DNA of 64,000 nucleotides. Origin: Pseudomonas tohonis (GTDB lineage: Bacteria > Pseudomonadota > Gammaproteobacteria > Pseudomonadales > Pseudomonadaceae). Below, one piece after another: positions 8,749-17,492 of the stretch. The translations under genes were made by a program, and so were the position numbers. Position 1 is the stretch's first letter. Each line of letters opens with the position of its first letter. The notes below the pieces were generated by a model. That model searched no databases and was not told the origin of the DNA. It saw only the letters and a list, made by a program, of their open reading frames with translations. Location of the stretch: contig NZ_AP023189.1 of assembly GCF_012767755.2 (NCBI RefSeq), positions 4,404,001 through 4,468,000 of the forward strand. Direction: 5' to 3'.

Positions 8749-11400
8749 ATGTTCAGCCTCGCCCCACCGCCTGCCGTCGCCCTGCGCCGCAACACCCTGT
8801 CCCTGGCCATCCTGGCCCTGCTCTCCGCCACCGCCCTGGCCGAGGAAAAGCCCGCCGATCCCGAGGCCGAATCCACCCGGGAACAGGCGCAGCCGAAAAA
8901 GACCGACGCGCCCGTGCTCGGCGTCGTGCAGGTACAGGGCAAGCGCCTCGATGCCGCCACCTCGGTGGTACCCGTGCGCGCGCCCAGATCGGTGTACGGC
9001 GGCACCGCCGCCAGCGTGCTCGACACCCCGCGCTCGGTCACCCAGGTCAACGCCGAACAGCTGGCCAACGACCCCATCCGCAGCTCCGACGACCTGGTCA
9101 AGTACGCCCCCGGCATCATCCGTGGCGGCGGCCAGAACGCCGGCATCGCCCCGCAGTTCCGCGCGCAGAACTCCGAAGTGTTCCAGGACGGCCAGCGCGC
9201 CTACGCCGTGCGCCACCCGGCCAACTTCAACGCCATCGAAGGCGCCGACATCGTCGCCGGCCCCTCCTCGGTCGTGTACGGCTCGGTCAGCGGCAGCGGC
9301 GGCTACGTCAACTACCTCAGCAAGAAGCCCGACTTCGACCAGTTCCGCACCCGCCTCAGCGGCCAGCTCGGCACCTGGGTGCCCGACGGCGAATCGCGCG
9401 ACTCCACCCGCTTCACCGTCGACAACACCGGCCCCATCAGCGACGACCTCGCCTACCGCGTCAGCATCACCCGCCAGCGCCAGGAGGATTACTACGACAA
9501 CGTCGAAAACAACTTCGACGCCTTCTACGGCGCCTTCGCCTGGCGCGGCGACGGCATCCGCGTGGACTGGAACGCCGCCTACGACGACTACTTCGACTGG
9601 AACATCGCCCACGGCTGGAACCGTGCCACCCAGCAACTGGCCGACAGCGGCAAGTACTACGCCGGCCGCGCCACGCCGATCATCCAGAACGGCGGCACCC
9701 TGTGGTCGCCGGTGTTCGAATCCGGCGCCGCCGACTCCGCCGTGCTCGGCTGGGTGCGCCGCCAGCGCAATGCCCAGGGCCAGTACGGCGTGGTCAACGG
9801 CAGCTTCCAGGCCGCCTCACCCAACACCCAGGCCAACCCCGGCACCCTGCGCGGCTGGGTCTACGACCCGAGCCTGGCCGGCAACGGGCTGGTCTCCCTC
9901 GACCCGCAGAAAGGCCACCGCGCCGAAGACAAGAGCACCTCCACCCGCTTCACCACCCAGCTGCGCGCCGAGCTCGACCTCAGCCCCGGCATCACCCTGG
10001 CCAACAGCGCCTTCTACCAGCGCTCCGAAGACACGGTCGACGCGGTCGGCGCCTTCCAGGTGCAATCGAAAGACAACATCTTCGACAACCGCTTCGAATT
10101 CCGCTCGCGCAACGAAACCAGCCTGTTCGGCCAGGTGCTGCGCGACGAGAGCAACAGCGGGCTGATCTACCGCCGCGAGAGCAACCAGTCCATCGCCGCC
10201 AACAACAGCTTCGGCTCCACCATCAACGCCTACGACCTGACCCAGGACCCCTCCACCAAGAACCCCGGCGACCTGCTCGGCTTGACCGGCGCCAACCCGG
10301 CCGGCGGCAACGGCGCCTGGATCGGCCAGCCCGGCGTGCCGCAGTTCTCCAGCTACTACGGCTGGCTCAACCTCGCCGCCATGTACCCCGCCGGGCACGG
10401 CCTGTACGCCGAATCCCTGGCGCCCTACACCGCCGAAAGCGTGTGGACCACCAAGCCCCTCTTCACCCAGCACAACCTGCGCTTCGCCGAGCGCTACGGC
10501 CTCAACGTCGGCGCCAGCCGCAGCTGGATCGACGCCCGCATCGAAAACCCCTTCGTCCTGCGCGCCGGCACCGAGCGCCAGGACAGCGACAACTACCGCC
10601 TGTTCTCCGTGCAGGTCAGCCCCTACATCAAGCCCACCGAGAACAGCACCCTCTACTACACCTTCGACCGCTCCCTGGCGGTCAACACCGGCTTCTTCTC
10701 CAACGGCATCGGCTGGGGCAGCGGCGCCGGCGCCAACCTGCTCAACCCGCTGTCGTTCGAAAGCCTCAGCATGCTCCACGAAGTGGGCCTCAAGGTCGAC
10801 GCCATCCCCGACCGCCTGTTCCTCTCCCTCGCCGCCTTCAAGCAGGAACGCGACCAGTCGCCGGACAGCAACAACAACATCGCCCGCCTGATCATCAAGG
10901 GCGTCGAGGCCACCGCCCGCTACCAGCCCGACGAACACCTGCGCAGCGGGCTCAACCTCACCCGCCTCACCGCCTACAACGAATTCACCACCCAGACCGG
11001 CTTCGCCTCCGCCGGCTTCATCGCCGACAACGGCACCGTGTTCGGCGACAACAACGCCCTCAACCAGCGGCCCTCCGGGCGCTACGACGCCGTGCAGATC
11101 CCCGAGTACAGCGTCAGCGGCTTCCTCGACTACAGCTTCGACTCCGGCTTCGGCGCCGAGCTCTCCGGCTGGTGGACCAGCAGCTGGTACCTGAACCTCA
11201 GCAAGACGGTGAAGGTGCCCGACGAATACAACCTCGACCTCGCCCTCTACTACCGCCAGCCGCAGTGGAGCGCCACGGTGCGCGTGCTCAACCTCACCGA
11301 CGAGCTGAACTTCGTCAGCGGCCTCGCCGGCTCCACCAACACCTTCCTGCAGCCCATGCCCGGCCGCAGCCTCATGGCCCAGGTGGACTACCAGTTCTGA
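8749..11400 (+). CDS. TonB-dependent outer-membrane receptor
   Basis: The mature barrel would import a bulky substrate across the outer membrane using TonB energy. From the ATG at 8749 (GGAG upstream) the protein has 883 residues: a signal peptide ending in ATALA, a TonB-box-like stretch (VLGVVQVQGK), a plug domain (SVLDTPRSVTQVNAEQL... IEGADIVAGPSSVVYG... GGYVNYLSKKPDF) and a long barrel ending in aromatic Phe (VDYQF). The plug resembles siderophore receptors, but the promoter and position between monooxygenase genes suggest an organosulfur ligand (inference). A hairpin and 57 bp separate it from the next monooxygenase gene. Confidence 0.9.
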   Translation: MFSLAPPPAVALRRNTLSLAILALLSATALAEEKPADPEAESTREQAQPKKTDAPVLGVVQVQGKRLDAATSVVPVRAPRSVYGGTAASVLDTPRSVTQVNAEQLANDPIRSSDDLVKYAPGIIRGGGQNAGIAPQFRAQNSEVFQDGQRAYAVRHPANFNAIEGADIVAGPSSVVYGSVSGSGGYVNYLSKKPDFDQFRTRLSGQLGTWVPDGESRDSTRFTVDNTGPISDDLAYRVSITRQRQEDYYDNVENNFDAFYGAFAWRGDGIRVDWNAAYDDYFDWNIAHGWNRATQQLADSGKYYAGRATPIIQNGGTLWSPVFESGAADSAVLGWVRRQRNAQGQYGVVNGSFQAASPNTQANPGTLRGWVYDPSLAGNGLVSLDPQKGHRAEDKSTSTRFTTQLRAELDLSPGITLANSAFYQRSEDTVDAVGAFQVQSKDNIFDNRFEFRSRNETSLFGQVLRDESNSGLIYRRESNQSIAANNSFGSTINAYDLTQDPSTKNPGDLLGLTGANPAGGNGAWIGQPGVPQFSSYYGWLNLAAMYPAGHGLYAESLAPYTAESVWTTKPLFTQHNLRFAERYGLNVGASRSWIDARIENPFVLRAGTERQDSDNYRLFSVQVSPYIKPTENSTLYYTFDRSLAVNTGFFSNGIGWGSGAGANLLNPLSFESLSMLHEVGLKVDAIPDRLFLSLAAFKQERDQSPDSNNNIARLIIKGVEATARYQPDEHLRSGLNLTRLTAYNEFTTQTGFASAGFIADNGTVFGDNNALNQRPSGRYDAVQIPEYSVSGFLDYSFDSGFGAELSGWWTSSWYLNLSKTVKVPDEYNLDLALYYRQPQWSATVRVLNLTDELNFVSGLAGSTNTFLQPMPGRSLMAQVDYQF

Positions 11401-11404
11401 CCCC

Positions 11405-11423
11405 GCGCGGGCCAGGCCCGCGC
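11405..11423 (+). terminator. GC-rich palindrome between receptor and monooxygenase
   Basis: GCGCGGGCC-A-GGCCCGCGC starts 5 bp after the receptor stop. It can form a strong stem without a T run, so it may lower read-through or stabilise the upstream message rather than fully terminate. Confidence 0.35.
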
Positions 11424-11457
11424 AGCCCTCAACCAGCAACACAACAAGGAGTGGACG

Positions 11458-12555
11458 ATGTCCATCGAATTCGTCGGCATGATCTTCCCCCGCCAGTGGT
11501 CCGAGACACGCGGCCCGCGCACCGGGGATTTCGACCTGGAGTTTCTCCGCAACCACGCCCGCGCCCACGAGCACGCCGGCTTCGACCGGGTGCTCATCGC
11601 CAGCGGCCCCGGCGGCGCCGACAGCCTGCAGATCGCCGCCTACGCCGCCGCGCAGACCGAGCGCCTGGGCTTCATGATCGCCCACCGCCCGGCCCTCACC
11701 GCGCCCACCGTCGCCGCCCGTGCCTTCGCCACCCTCGACCACACCACCGGTGGTGGGCGCATCCGCCTGCATGCCATCACCGGCATCACCGCCGAGCCCC
11801 AGGAAGGCGACACCCTGCTGGACAAGACCGAACGCTACAAACGCACCGACGAATACCTGGAGATCGTCCGCCGCACCTGGACGGCCGAAGAACCCTTCGA
11901 CTTCGACGGCCAGTACTTCCAGATCAAGGGCGCCTTCAGCCCGGTCAAGCCGCTGCAGCAGCCGCACATCCCCATCTCCTTCGGCGGCTCCTCCGACATC
12001 GCCTACCAGATCGCGGTCAAGCACGCCGACCTCTACGCCCTCTGGGGCGAGCCCCTCGGCGGCGTCGCCGAGCAGATCGCCAAGCTCAAGGCCGCCGCCA
12101 GGGCCGCTGGCGTCGCCGCGCCCCGGGTCAGCCTCTCGGTGCGGCTGATCCTCGGCGCCACCGAAGAGCTGGCCTGGCAGCGTGCCGAACAGATCCTCGC
12201 GCAGATCAAGGCCAACCCGCAGTTCGCCGAAGGCAGCCCCTGGCAGAAGCGCATCAAGGGCACCGGCTCCGAACGCCTGCTCGCCGCAGCCGCTGCCGGC
12301 GACCGCCACGACCGCGCCCTGTGGATGCCCACCGCCACCGCCGTCGGTGCCTACGGCGACACCACCGCCCTGGTCGGCACCCCGGAAACCGTCGCCGAAG
12401 CGCTGCTGGACTACGTCGACCTGGGCATCACCACCTTCCTCAACCGCGGCTACGACCCCTACTTCGACACCGTCGACTACGGCCGCTGGATCATCCCCGC
12501 CGTCCGCGAAGAAGCCCGCCGCCGCGAACTGCAACGCCAGGCGGCAAGCGCATAA
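11458..12555 (+). CDS. LLM-class alkanesulfonate monooxygenase-like protein
   Basis: This 365-residue SsuD-like TIM barrel would oxidise a sulfonate with FMNH2. Signs are the opening MSIEFVGMIFPRQW, the TTGGGRIRLHAITG loop, TERYKRTDEYLEIVRR, ISFGGSSDIAYQIAVKHADLYALWGEP and a C-terminal LVGTPETVAEALLDYVDLGITTF. The catalytic RLH of SsuD reads RLI here and the Cys of TGRSCED is absent, so the substrate probably differs from simple alkanesulfonates. AAGGAGTGG precedes the ATG. It is most likely co-transcribed with the receptor gene. Confidence 0.87.
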   Translation: MSIEFVGMIFPRQWSETRGPRTGDFDLEFLRNHARAHEHAGFDRVLIASGPGGADSLQIAAYAAAQTERLGFMIAHRPALTAPTVAARAFATLDHTTGGGRIRLHAITGITAEPQEGDTLLDKTERYKRTDEYLEIVRRTWTAEEPFDFDGQYFQIKGAFSPVKPLQQPHIPISFGGSSDIAYQIAVKHADLYALWGEPLGGVAEQIAKLKAAARAAGVAAPRVSLSVRLILGATEELAWQRAEQILAQIKANPQFAEGSPWQKRIKGTGSERLLAAAAAGDRHDRALWMPTATAVGAYGDTTALVGTPETVAEALLDYVDLGITTFLNRGYDPYFDTVDYGRWIIPAVREEARRRELQRQAASA

Positions 12556-12577
12556 CAAGGGAATAGAAAGAAATACA

Positions 12578-12933
12578 GGGTGGGACCACGCTTGATCGGT
12601 CCACCCTTCGGGGTCATGCGGAGCACCGCAGGTGGATGAAAAAAGCGCCATCCACCCGACCGTGCCACCGCAAACCCCGGCACCGGGAATGGTTGTAGGG
12701 GCGAATTCATTCGCCCGCTTTTACCGTCAGCCCGGAAATACCCCCAGGGCATGGCAGCCTGGCGGGCTGCTTGGCGATTGAAATCGTCCCTACATATCCG
12801 GCAACACCCCGCCACCGACAGCTCGGTGCGCCAGGGAGGGTGGATGACGCTCTTCTCATCCACCCTGGGTGCCGAGCCAGACGCCGTCGCCCCCATCGCG
12901 GATGAATCCGCTCCTGACAGTGTGTAGCCCGGG
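12578..12933. repeat. Gene-free stretch of dispersed palindromic repeats
   Basis: The interval holds two elements of a GTGGATGAAAAAAGCGCCATCCACCC type (12633 and about 12838), a REP-like GGGGCGAATTCATTCGCCC at 12699, and other short inverted repeats. I see no gene. Confidence 0.75.
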
Positions 12934-12935
12934 CT

Positions 12936-13277
12936 TCAGCCCGGGGTTCGGTACATCCACAGTTCCGGGAGCACGGCCTGGGTGACCCAGCGCCGCAGGT
13001 TGCGGTTTTCCGGGTGGTAGCAGTAGGTGAAGAGCAGCGCATGCAGGCCGGATTCGCTGACCACGGTTTCCTCCTCGAAGCCGCCGTTGGCGGTGCGCAG
13101 GTGCACGCGCTGGCGCTGGTCGTCGCAGAGGTTGGCGAGCAGGCGTTCGTGGAGGTCGGTGTTGAGCAGGCGGCGCAGGTCGCGGGTGGAGAACCAGGCC
13201 TCGTGGCCGATGAGGAAGGCGCGCAGCTGGCGGCGGTAGCGCAGGAAGTGGCGCGGCGTGATCTGGGGAAGCGTCAT
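12936..13277 (-). CDS. Small Bro-N-like (antirepressor-type) protein
   Basis: The 113-residue protein begins MTLPQITPRHFLRYRRQLRA and matches the pattern of the BRO/antirepressor N-terminal domain: AWFSTRDLRRLL, then VHLRTANGGFEEETVVSESGLHALLFTYCYHPENRNLRRWVTQAVLPEL. Such domains bind DNA or act as phage antirepressors. It lacks the C-terminal domain of full-length phage Ant proteins, and no phage genes flank it. GGAG lies seven bases upstream of the ATG at 13277; an in-frame GTG at 13397 could give a 153-residue form that overlaps the leader. The structured C4-like region just upstream suggests antisense control of its translation. Confidence 0.7.
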   Translation of the reverse strand: MTLPQITPRHFLRYRRQLRAFLIGHEAWFSTRDLRRLLNTDLHERLLANLCDDQRQRVHLRTANGGFEEETVVSESGLHALLFTYCYHPENRNLRRWVTQAVLPELWMYRTPG

Positions 13278-13387
13278 GGCAATGCTCCGTCCATAGGGCT
13301 GGGGAGCCGCCACCGAATCCTTGAAGGGTGGCGGACCGTGCGAGTGTGGAAGTACCGGGATGTTCCCAAGACCGGTCGGGCCGAAAC

Positions 13388-13517
13388 CCGCTCGCACGGT
13401 CCGCCATAGACCGCCGACGCATACACGTCGCTATGGCGGGGGAACATCATCTGTTCGGGCTTCCACACCCGGTTATGCCCCTAGGGGCACAACGGCGGGA
13501 ACCCTAGCCAAGCCCCT
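13388..13517 (-). ncRNA. C4-like antisense RNA upstream of the Bro-N gene
   Basis: Read on the minus strand, the segment folds into: a hairpin TGCCCC-TA-GGGGCA; a stem GGG...CCC whose loop displays TGTGGAAG; and a strong hairpin of CCGCCATAG + CGACG paired with CGTCG + CTATGGCGG. It is followed by single-stranded GGACCGTGCGAG. The TGTGGAAG loop, GATGTTCC, and GGCGGACCGTGCGAG are each complementary to sequence 60-130 nt further downstream (CTTCCACAC, GGGAACATC, CTCGCACGGTCCGCC) in the leader of the Bro-N gene. This is the design of phage P1/P7 C4 RNA, which silences antirepressor translation. Boundaries are approximate. Family assignment rests on layout and recall of C4 RNAs, not on a covariance search. 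Confidence 0.55.
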
Positions 13518-13525
13518 TGTAAGCC

Positions 13526-13541
13526 GGCAATGCAGTTGCCA
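13526..13541 (-). promoter_or_regulatory. Possible -24/-12 element before the C4-like RNA
   Basis: On the minus strand TGGCAACTGCATTGCC has sigma-54 spacing and would start RNA near 13515, at the apparent 5' end of the C4-like segment. The site is itself nearly palindromic and has no recognisable enhancer nearby, so chance is a real alternative. Confidence 0.25.
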
Positions 13542-13561
13542 CGTAGGAATTTTCAGGCCCG

Positions 13562-13712
13562 CCCGAGATGTGGGTGGACCGCGCTCCACCGGTCCACCCT
13601 CCGAGGTCATGCCGAGCCCCGCCGGTGGATGAAAAAAGCGTCATCTCCCCTACAAAGGCGCCACCGAAAGACACCGAGGATAGGGAGGGTGCAGGGGCGA
13701 ATTCATTCGCCT
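13562..13712. repeat. Dispersed palindromic repeats
   Basis: Contains a GTGGACCGCGCTCCACCGGTCCACCC hairpin, a GTGGATGAAAAAAGCGTCATC element and a REP-like GGGGCGAATTCATTCGCC at 13694. No gene is seen between 13518 and 13745. Confidence 0.65.
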
Positions 13713-13745
13713 GCTCTACCCACCGCCCCTCCGACACCCCAGGCC

Positions 13746-15563
13746 TCAATCCCGCGACAACAGGCTCGGCGAATGCGCCACGAGGTCGCGGGTGTATTCG
13801 GTGCGCGGCTGGTCGAGCACCGCGTCCACCGCGCCCTCCTCGATCACCCGGCCCCGGTGCAGCACCACCACGCGGTCGGCGATGGCGCGGACGACGCCCA
13901 GGTCATGGGTGACGAACAGCAGCGTCAGCCCCTCGGCCTGCAGCTCGCGCAGCAAGGCGAGGATCGAGGCCTGCACCGACACGTCCAGCGCCGAGGTGAT
14001 TTCGTCGCAGATCAGCAGCTCCGGCTGGCACACCAGCGCACGGGCGATGGCCACGCGCTGGCGCTCGCCACCGGACAGGCTGTGGGGATACAGATCGGCC
14101 ACCGAAGCCGGCAGCGACACCCGCACCAGCACCGCCTCGATGCGCGCGCGGCAGGCCTCGCCGCGCAGGCCGAAGAAATGCTCCAGGGGCGCGGCCAGGC
14201 TCTGGGCCACGGTGTGCCGAGGGTTCAGCGCGCGGTAGGGGTTCTGGAAGATGTACTGCACCTGGTGGCGCAGCGCCTTGGAGCGGTTGCGCGCGCGCAG
14301 GTCCAGCGGCTCGCCGGCATAGCGCACCTCGCCCTGGGCGTTCTCGCCGAGGCCTGCCAGGGCGCGGGCCAGGCTGGTCTTGCCGGAGCCGGATTCGCCC
14401 ACCAGCGCCAGGCACTCGCCCCGCGCCAGTTGCAGCGACACATCGAACAGCACCTGGCGGTCATAGGCCACGTTCAGCTCGCGCACCTCCAGCAGCAACG
14501 GCTGTGCATCCAGCGCACCCGCCGCCAGCGGCGCCTCGGCGACCAGCGCCAGGGGCTCGCGGTGGGGCTCCAGGCAGGCCACCCGCTGTTGCCCATCGAG
14601 GCTGCGCAACGGCGGCTCGGCCAGCTCGCAGGCGCTTTGCCGGCGCGGGCAGCGCGCGGCGAAGGCGCAACCACCGGGTCGCTGCCCCGGTGCCGGCGCA
14701 TGGCCGGGAATGGCCCGCAGCGCCAGGCGCCGGGCGACATCCGGGATCGCCGCCAGCAGCCCCAGGCTGTAGGGGTGCGCCGGCCGCTCGAACAGCCGCT
14801 CGCGGGGCGCCGCCTCGACGATGCGCCCGGCGTACATCACCACCACGCGGTCCACCAGGTCCTTGATCACCGCCAGGTCGTGGGAGACGTACACCGCCGC
14901 CACGCCCTGGCGTTTGCACAGGCGCCGCAGGGTGTCGAGGATGTGCGCCTGGGTGGCCACGTCCAGCGCCGTGGTCGGCTCGTCGAGCACCACCAGCTTC
15001 GGCCGCAGCACGAAGGCCAGTGCCAGCAACACCCGCTGCTGCTGGCCACCGGAGAGTTGATGGGGGAAGCGCCGGAGGAACTCCGCATCATCCGGCAGGC
15101 CCACGTCGCGCAGCGTCTCGACCAGCCGCTGGCGCTGCGCATCCGCCGGCAAGCGCTCATGGGCGGCCAGGGTCTCGCCCAGCAGCGCGCCGAGGCGCAG
15201 TGCCGGGTTCAGCGCCGTGGCCGGGTCCTGGGGCACGTAGCCGATCAGCCCGCCACGGGCGCGGCGCAGGTCCTCGCCACGCAGCTCCAGCAAGGAGCGC
15301 CCGTCCACCTCCACGCGCCCGGACGCGATGCGCGCCCCCCGCCGGGCATGGCCCAGCAGCGCGGTGGCCAGGGTGGTCTTGCCGGAGCCGGACTCGCCCA
15401 CCAGGCCGAGGATCTCCCCCGGCGCCAGGCTGAAGGAAATGCCATCCACCACATCGGCACCGCCGGCCAGCTCCACCCGCAACTCGCTGACCCGCAGCGC
15501 CGGCGCCAGCGGCGCCCCCTGGGGCAGCAGCGCGTCCACCTGCAGTTCGGCCAGGGCGCTCAT
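13746..15563 (-). CDS. Fused peptide-type ABC transporter ATPase (DppD-DppF-like)
   Basis: One 605-residue chain carries two nucleotide-binding domains that are separate proteins in E. coli Dpp. Domain 1 has GESGSGKT (about residue 56), LSGGQQQR and LVVLDEPTTALD. Domain 2 has GESGSGKT, LSGGERQR and LLICDEITSALD. Between them lies the oligopeptide-transporter cysteine segment CAFAARCPRRQSACE. It powers the importer formed by the permeases at 15560 and 16413 with the lipoprotein at 17485. Its ATG overlaps the upstream permease stop (ATGA), showing translational coupling. It is the last gene of the seven-gene operon starting at 22221; no clear terminator follows. Confidence 0.9.
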   Translation of the reverse strand: MSALAELQVDALLPQGAPLAPALRVSELRVELAGGADVVDGISFSLAPGEILGLVGESGSGKTTLATALLGHARRGARIASGRVEVDGRSLLELRGEDLRRARGGLIGYVPQDPATALNPALRLGALLGETLAAHERLPADAQRQRLVETLRDVGLPDDAEFLRRFPHQLSGGQQQRVLLALAFVLRPKLVVLDEPTTALDVATQAHILDTLRRLCKRQGVAAVYVSHDLAVIKDLVDRVVVMYAGRIVEAAPRERLFERPAHPYSLGLLAAIPDVARRLALRAIPGHAPAPGQRPGGCAFAARCPRRQSACELAEPPLRSLDGQQRVACLEPHREPLALVAEAPLAAGALDAQPLLLEVRELNVAYDRQVLFDVSLQLARGECLALVGESGSGKTSLARALAGLGENAQGEVRYAGEPLDLRARNRSKALRHQVQYIFQNPYRALNPRHTVAQSLAAPLEHFFGLRGEACRARIEAVLVRVSLPASVADLYPHSLSGGERQRVAIARALVCQPELLICDEITSALDVSVQASILALLRELQAEGLTLLFVTHDLGVVRAIADRVVVLHRGRVIEEGAVDAVLDQPRTEYTRDLVAHSPSLLSRD

Positions 15564-16402
15564 GGCTGCTTCTCGCCGATCTGCGCACTGCTGCGGCCGA
15601 TGCCCTCGGCGAGAATGTTGGTGCCATAGGCGAACACCGCGATCAGCAGCGCCGGCACCAGCACCGCCCAGGGCTGGATCAGGAGGCCCGCCTGGTTCTC
15701 GTTGATCATCAGCCCCCAGTCGGCGGCCGGGGGCGCCACGCCGTAGCCGAGGAAGCTGAGGCCGGAAAGGATGCCCACGCCCCAGGTCAGCATGTTGCCG
15801 AAGTGCACCAGCAGCGGCGTGAGGATGTTCGGCAGGATCTCGCGGAAGAGGATGCGCGAGCGCGGGTAGCCCATCATCTCCGCCGCCTCGACGAACTCCT
15901 GCCCCGCCACCGCCACCGTGCTGCCCCGGGCCAGGCGCACCACGCTGGGAATGAAGGCGATGGCCACGGTGATCACGATCAGCCAGCTCTGGCGGCCGAG
16001 CATGGAGACGATCAGCAGCACCAGGATCAGGTCCGGGAAGGCCAGCGCCACATCGGTGGCCCACATGATCGCCTGGTCCAGCCGGCGCCGGGAAAAGCCC
16101 GCCAACAAGCCCAGCGCGCTGCCCACCGCCAGGGCCAGGAAGGCCGCCGCGAGGGACATCCACAGCACCGAGAGACCGCCGGCCAGCAGGCGGGAGAGCA
16201 CGTCGTGGCCGAGGAAGTCATGGCCCAGCGGCGCGGCGGCACTGGGCGCGCCGTACACCGGGCCGACCATGTCGGTGGGCGCATGGGGCGCCAGCAGCGG
16301 GCCGAGCAGCGCCAGGGCGAACACCAGTGCCGTCACCACCGCGCCCTTGCGGGTCTGGGGTTCGCGCAGCAGCCGGCGCCAGGAGGAAAAAGTCGCGGTC
16401 AT
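15560..16402 (-). CDS. ABC importer permease, DppC-like
   Basis: A 280-residue inner-membrane permease with several hydrophobic helices and the binding-protein-dependent transport motif EFVEAAEMMGYPRSRILFREILPN, which contacts the ATPase. The DppC-type periplasmic segment APLGHDFLGHDVLSRLLAGG follows the first helix. It ends with a 4-bp overlap with the ATPase gene and begins 11 bp after the upstream permease stop. It would form the channel heterodimer with the protein at 16413. Confidence 0.9.
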   Translation of the reverse strand: MTATFSSWRRLLREPQTRKGAVVTALVFALALLGPLLAPHAPTDMVGPVYGAPSAAAPLGHDFLGHDVLSRLLAGGLSVLWMSLAAAFLALAVGSALGLLAGFSRRRLDQAIMWATDVALAFPDLILVLLIVSMLGRQSWLIVITVAIAFIPSVVRLARGSTVAVAGQEFVEAAEMMGYPRSRILFREILPNILTPLLVHFGNMLTWGVGILSGLSFLGYGVAPPAADWGLMINENQAGLLIQPWAVLVPALLIAVFAYGTNILAEGIGRSSAQIGEKQP

Positions 16403-16412
16403 GGAAGGGTCC

Positions 16413-17492
16413 TCAGGGCGCCTTGGCCGGTTGCCGCCGCCACCAGGGCAGGATGCCGCGGCGGTTGCGCTGGATCATCCGCACACGGCGTGCGGTACGG
16501 AGCTTCGGGGTGAGCAGGACGGTGAGCAGGTCGGCCAGCAGGTTGATCAGCACCACGCCCAGGGTGGTGACCAGGACGATGGCCTGGATCAGCGGCAGGT
16601 CGCGCATCTGGATCGCCGAGTTGAGCGTGGTGCCGATGCCGGGGTAGCTGAAGATCACCTCCGCCAGCAGCGCGCCGCCCACCAGTACGCGCAGGGTCAG
16701 GGCCACGCCCTGGATCGCCGGCACCAGCGCATTGGGCAGCGTGTGGCGCCAGACGATGCGCCGCTCGGGGATGCCGCGCAGGCGCGCGGCGATCACGTAG
16801 TCGGACTCCAGCGCCTCGATCATCGAGGCACGCACCATGCGCGCCAGGTACGGCAGGGCCGACAGGCCCAGGGCGAACACCGGCAGCACCAGGTACTCCA
16901 GCTGCGCCAGCAGCGGCCGCTCCGGGTCGAGGATCGACACCGCCGGCAGCAGGTCCACCTGGGGCATGGAGAACAGCAGCACCAGGCCGATGGCCAGCAG
17001 GAAGCCCGGCGTCGCCTTGAGCAGGATCAGCGCCGACAGGCCCCAGCGGTCCAGGCGGCTGTCGCGGCGCAGCGCCAGGGTCACGCCCAGCAGCAAGGCC
17101 AGCGGCACCACCCAGGCGAACACCCCGGCGATCAGCGCCAGGGTATTGCCGAAGCGCGCCCCGAGGATTTCGCTCACCGGCGCGCTGGAATCCAGCGAGC
17201 GGCCCAGGTCGCCCTGCAGGGCATGGCCCAGCCAGCGCAGGTACTGCTCCAGGATCGGCCGGTCCAGCCCCAGCTGGCGCTGCAGGGTGAGGATGCTCTC
17301 CAGCGGCGCGTCGGGGCCGAGGATCACCCGCGCCGGGTCCGACGGCAGCGCCTGGGTGGCGATGAACACCACCAGGGTGATGACCCAGGCGGTGAGCAGG
17401 CCGGCGCCGAGGCGGCCGACGAACCACGACAGCCAGGCCGGCGCGCGGCGTCGATGCTTGCGCGAAGCGCAGTGAACGCTGTGCTCAGACAT
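16413..17492 (-). CDS. ABC importer permease, DppB-like
   Basis: A 359-residue permease with an N-terminal helix (LTAWVITLVVFIATQALPSDPA), the DppB-type DRPILEQYLRWLGHALQGDLG segment and the EAA-like loop ESDYVIAARLRGIPERRIVWRHTLPNAL. The ATG at 17492 overlaps the stop of the binding-protein gene by 8 bp, supporting this start. It pairs with the permease at 15560. Confidence 0.9.
   Translation of the reverse strand: MSEHSVHCASRKHRRRAPAWLSWFVGRLGAGLLTAWVITLVVFIATQALPSDPARVILGPDAPLESILTLQRQLGLDRPILEQYLRWLGHALQGDLGRSLDSSAPVSEILGARFGNTLALIAGVFAWVVPLALLLGVTLALRRDSRLDRWGLSALILLKATPGFLLAIGLVLLFSMPQVDLLPAVSILDPERPLLAQLEYLVLPVFALGLSALPYLARMVRASMIEALESDYVIAARLRGIPERRIVWRHTLPNALVPAIQGVALTLRVLVGGALLAEVIFSYPGIGTTLNSAIQMRDLPLIQAIVLVTTLGVVLINLLADLLTVLLTPKLRTARRVRMIQRNRRGILPWWRRQPAKAP

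Noticed and set aside
8700..12651. Very long open frames overlapping the TonB receptor and monooxygenase genes (one about 1288 codons on the plus strand, one about 944 on the minus strand)
   Set aside because: They are alternative frames of high-GC coding DNA: Arg/Pro/His- or Gly/Ala/Val-rich translations without domains, overlapping well-supported genes.
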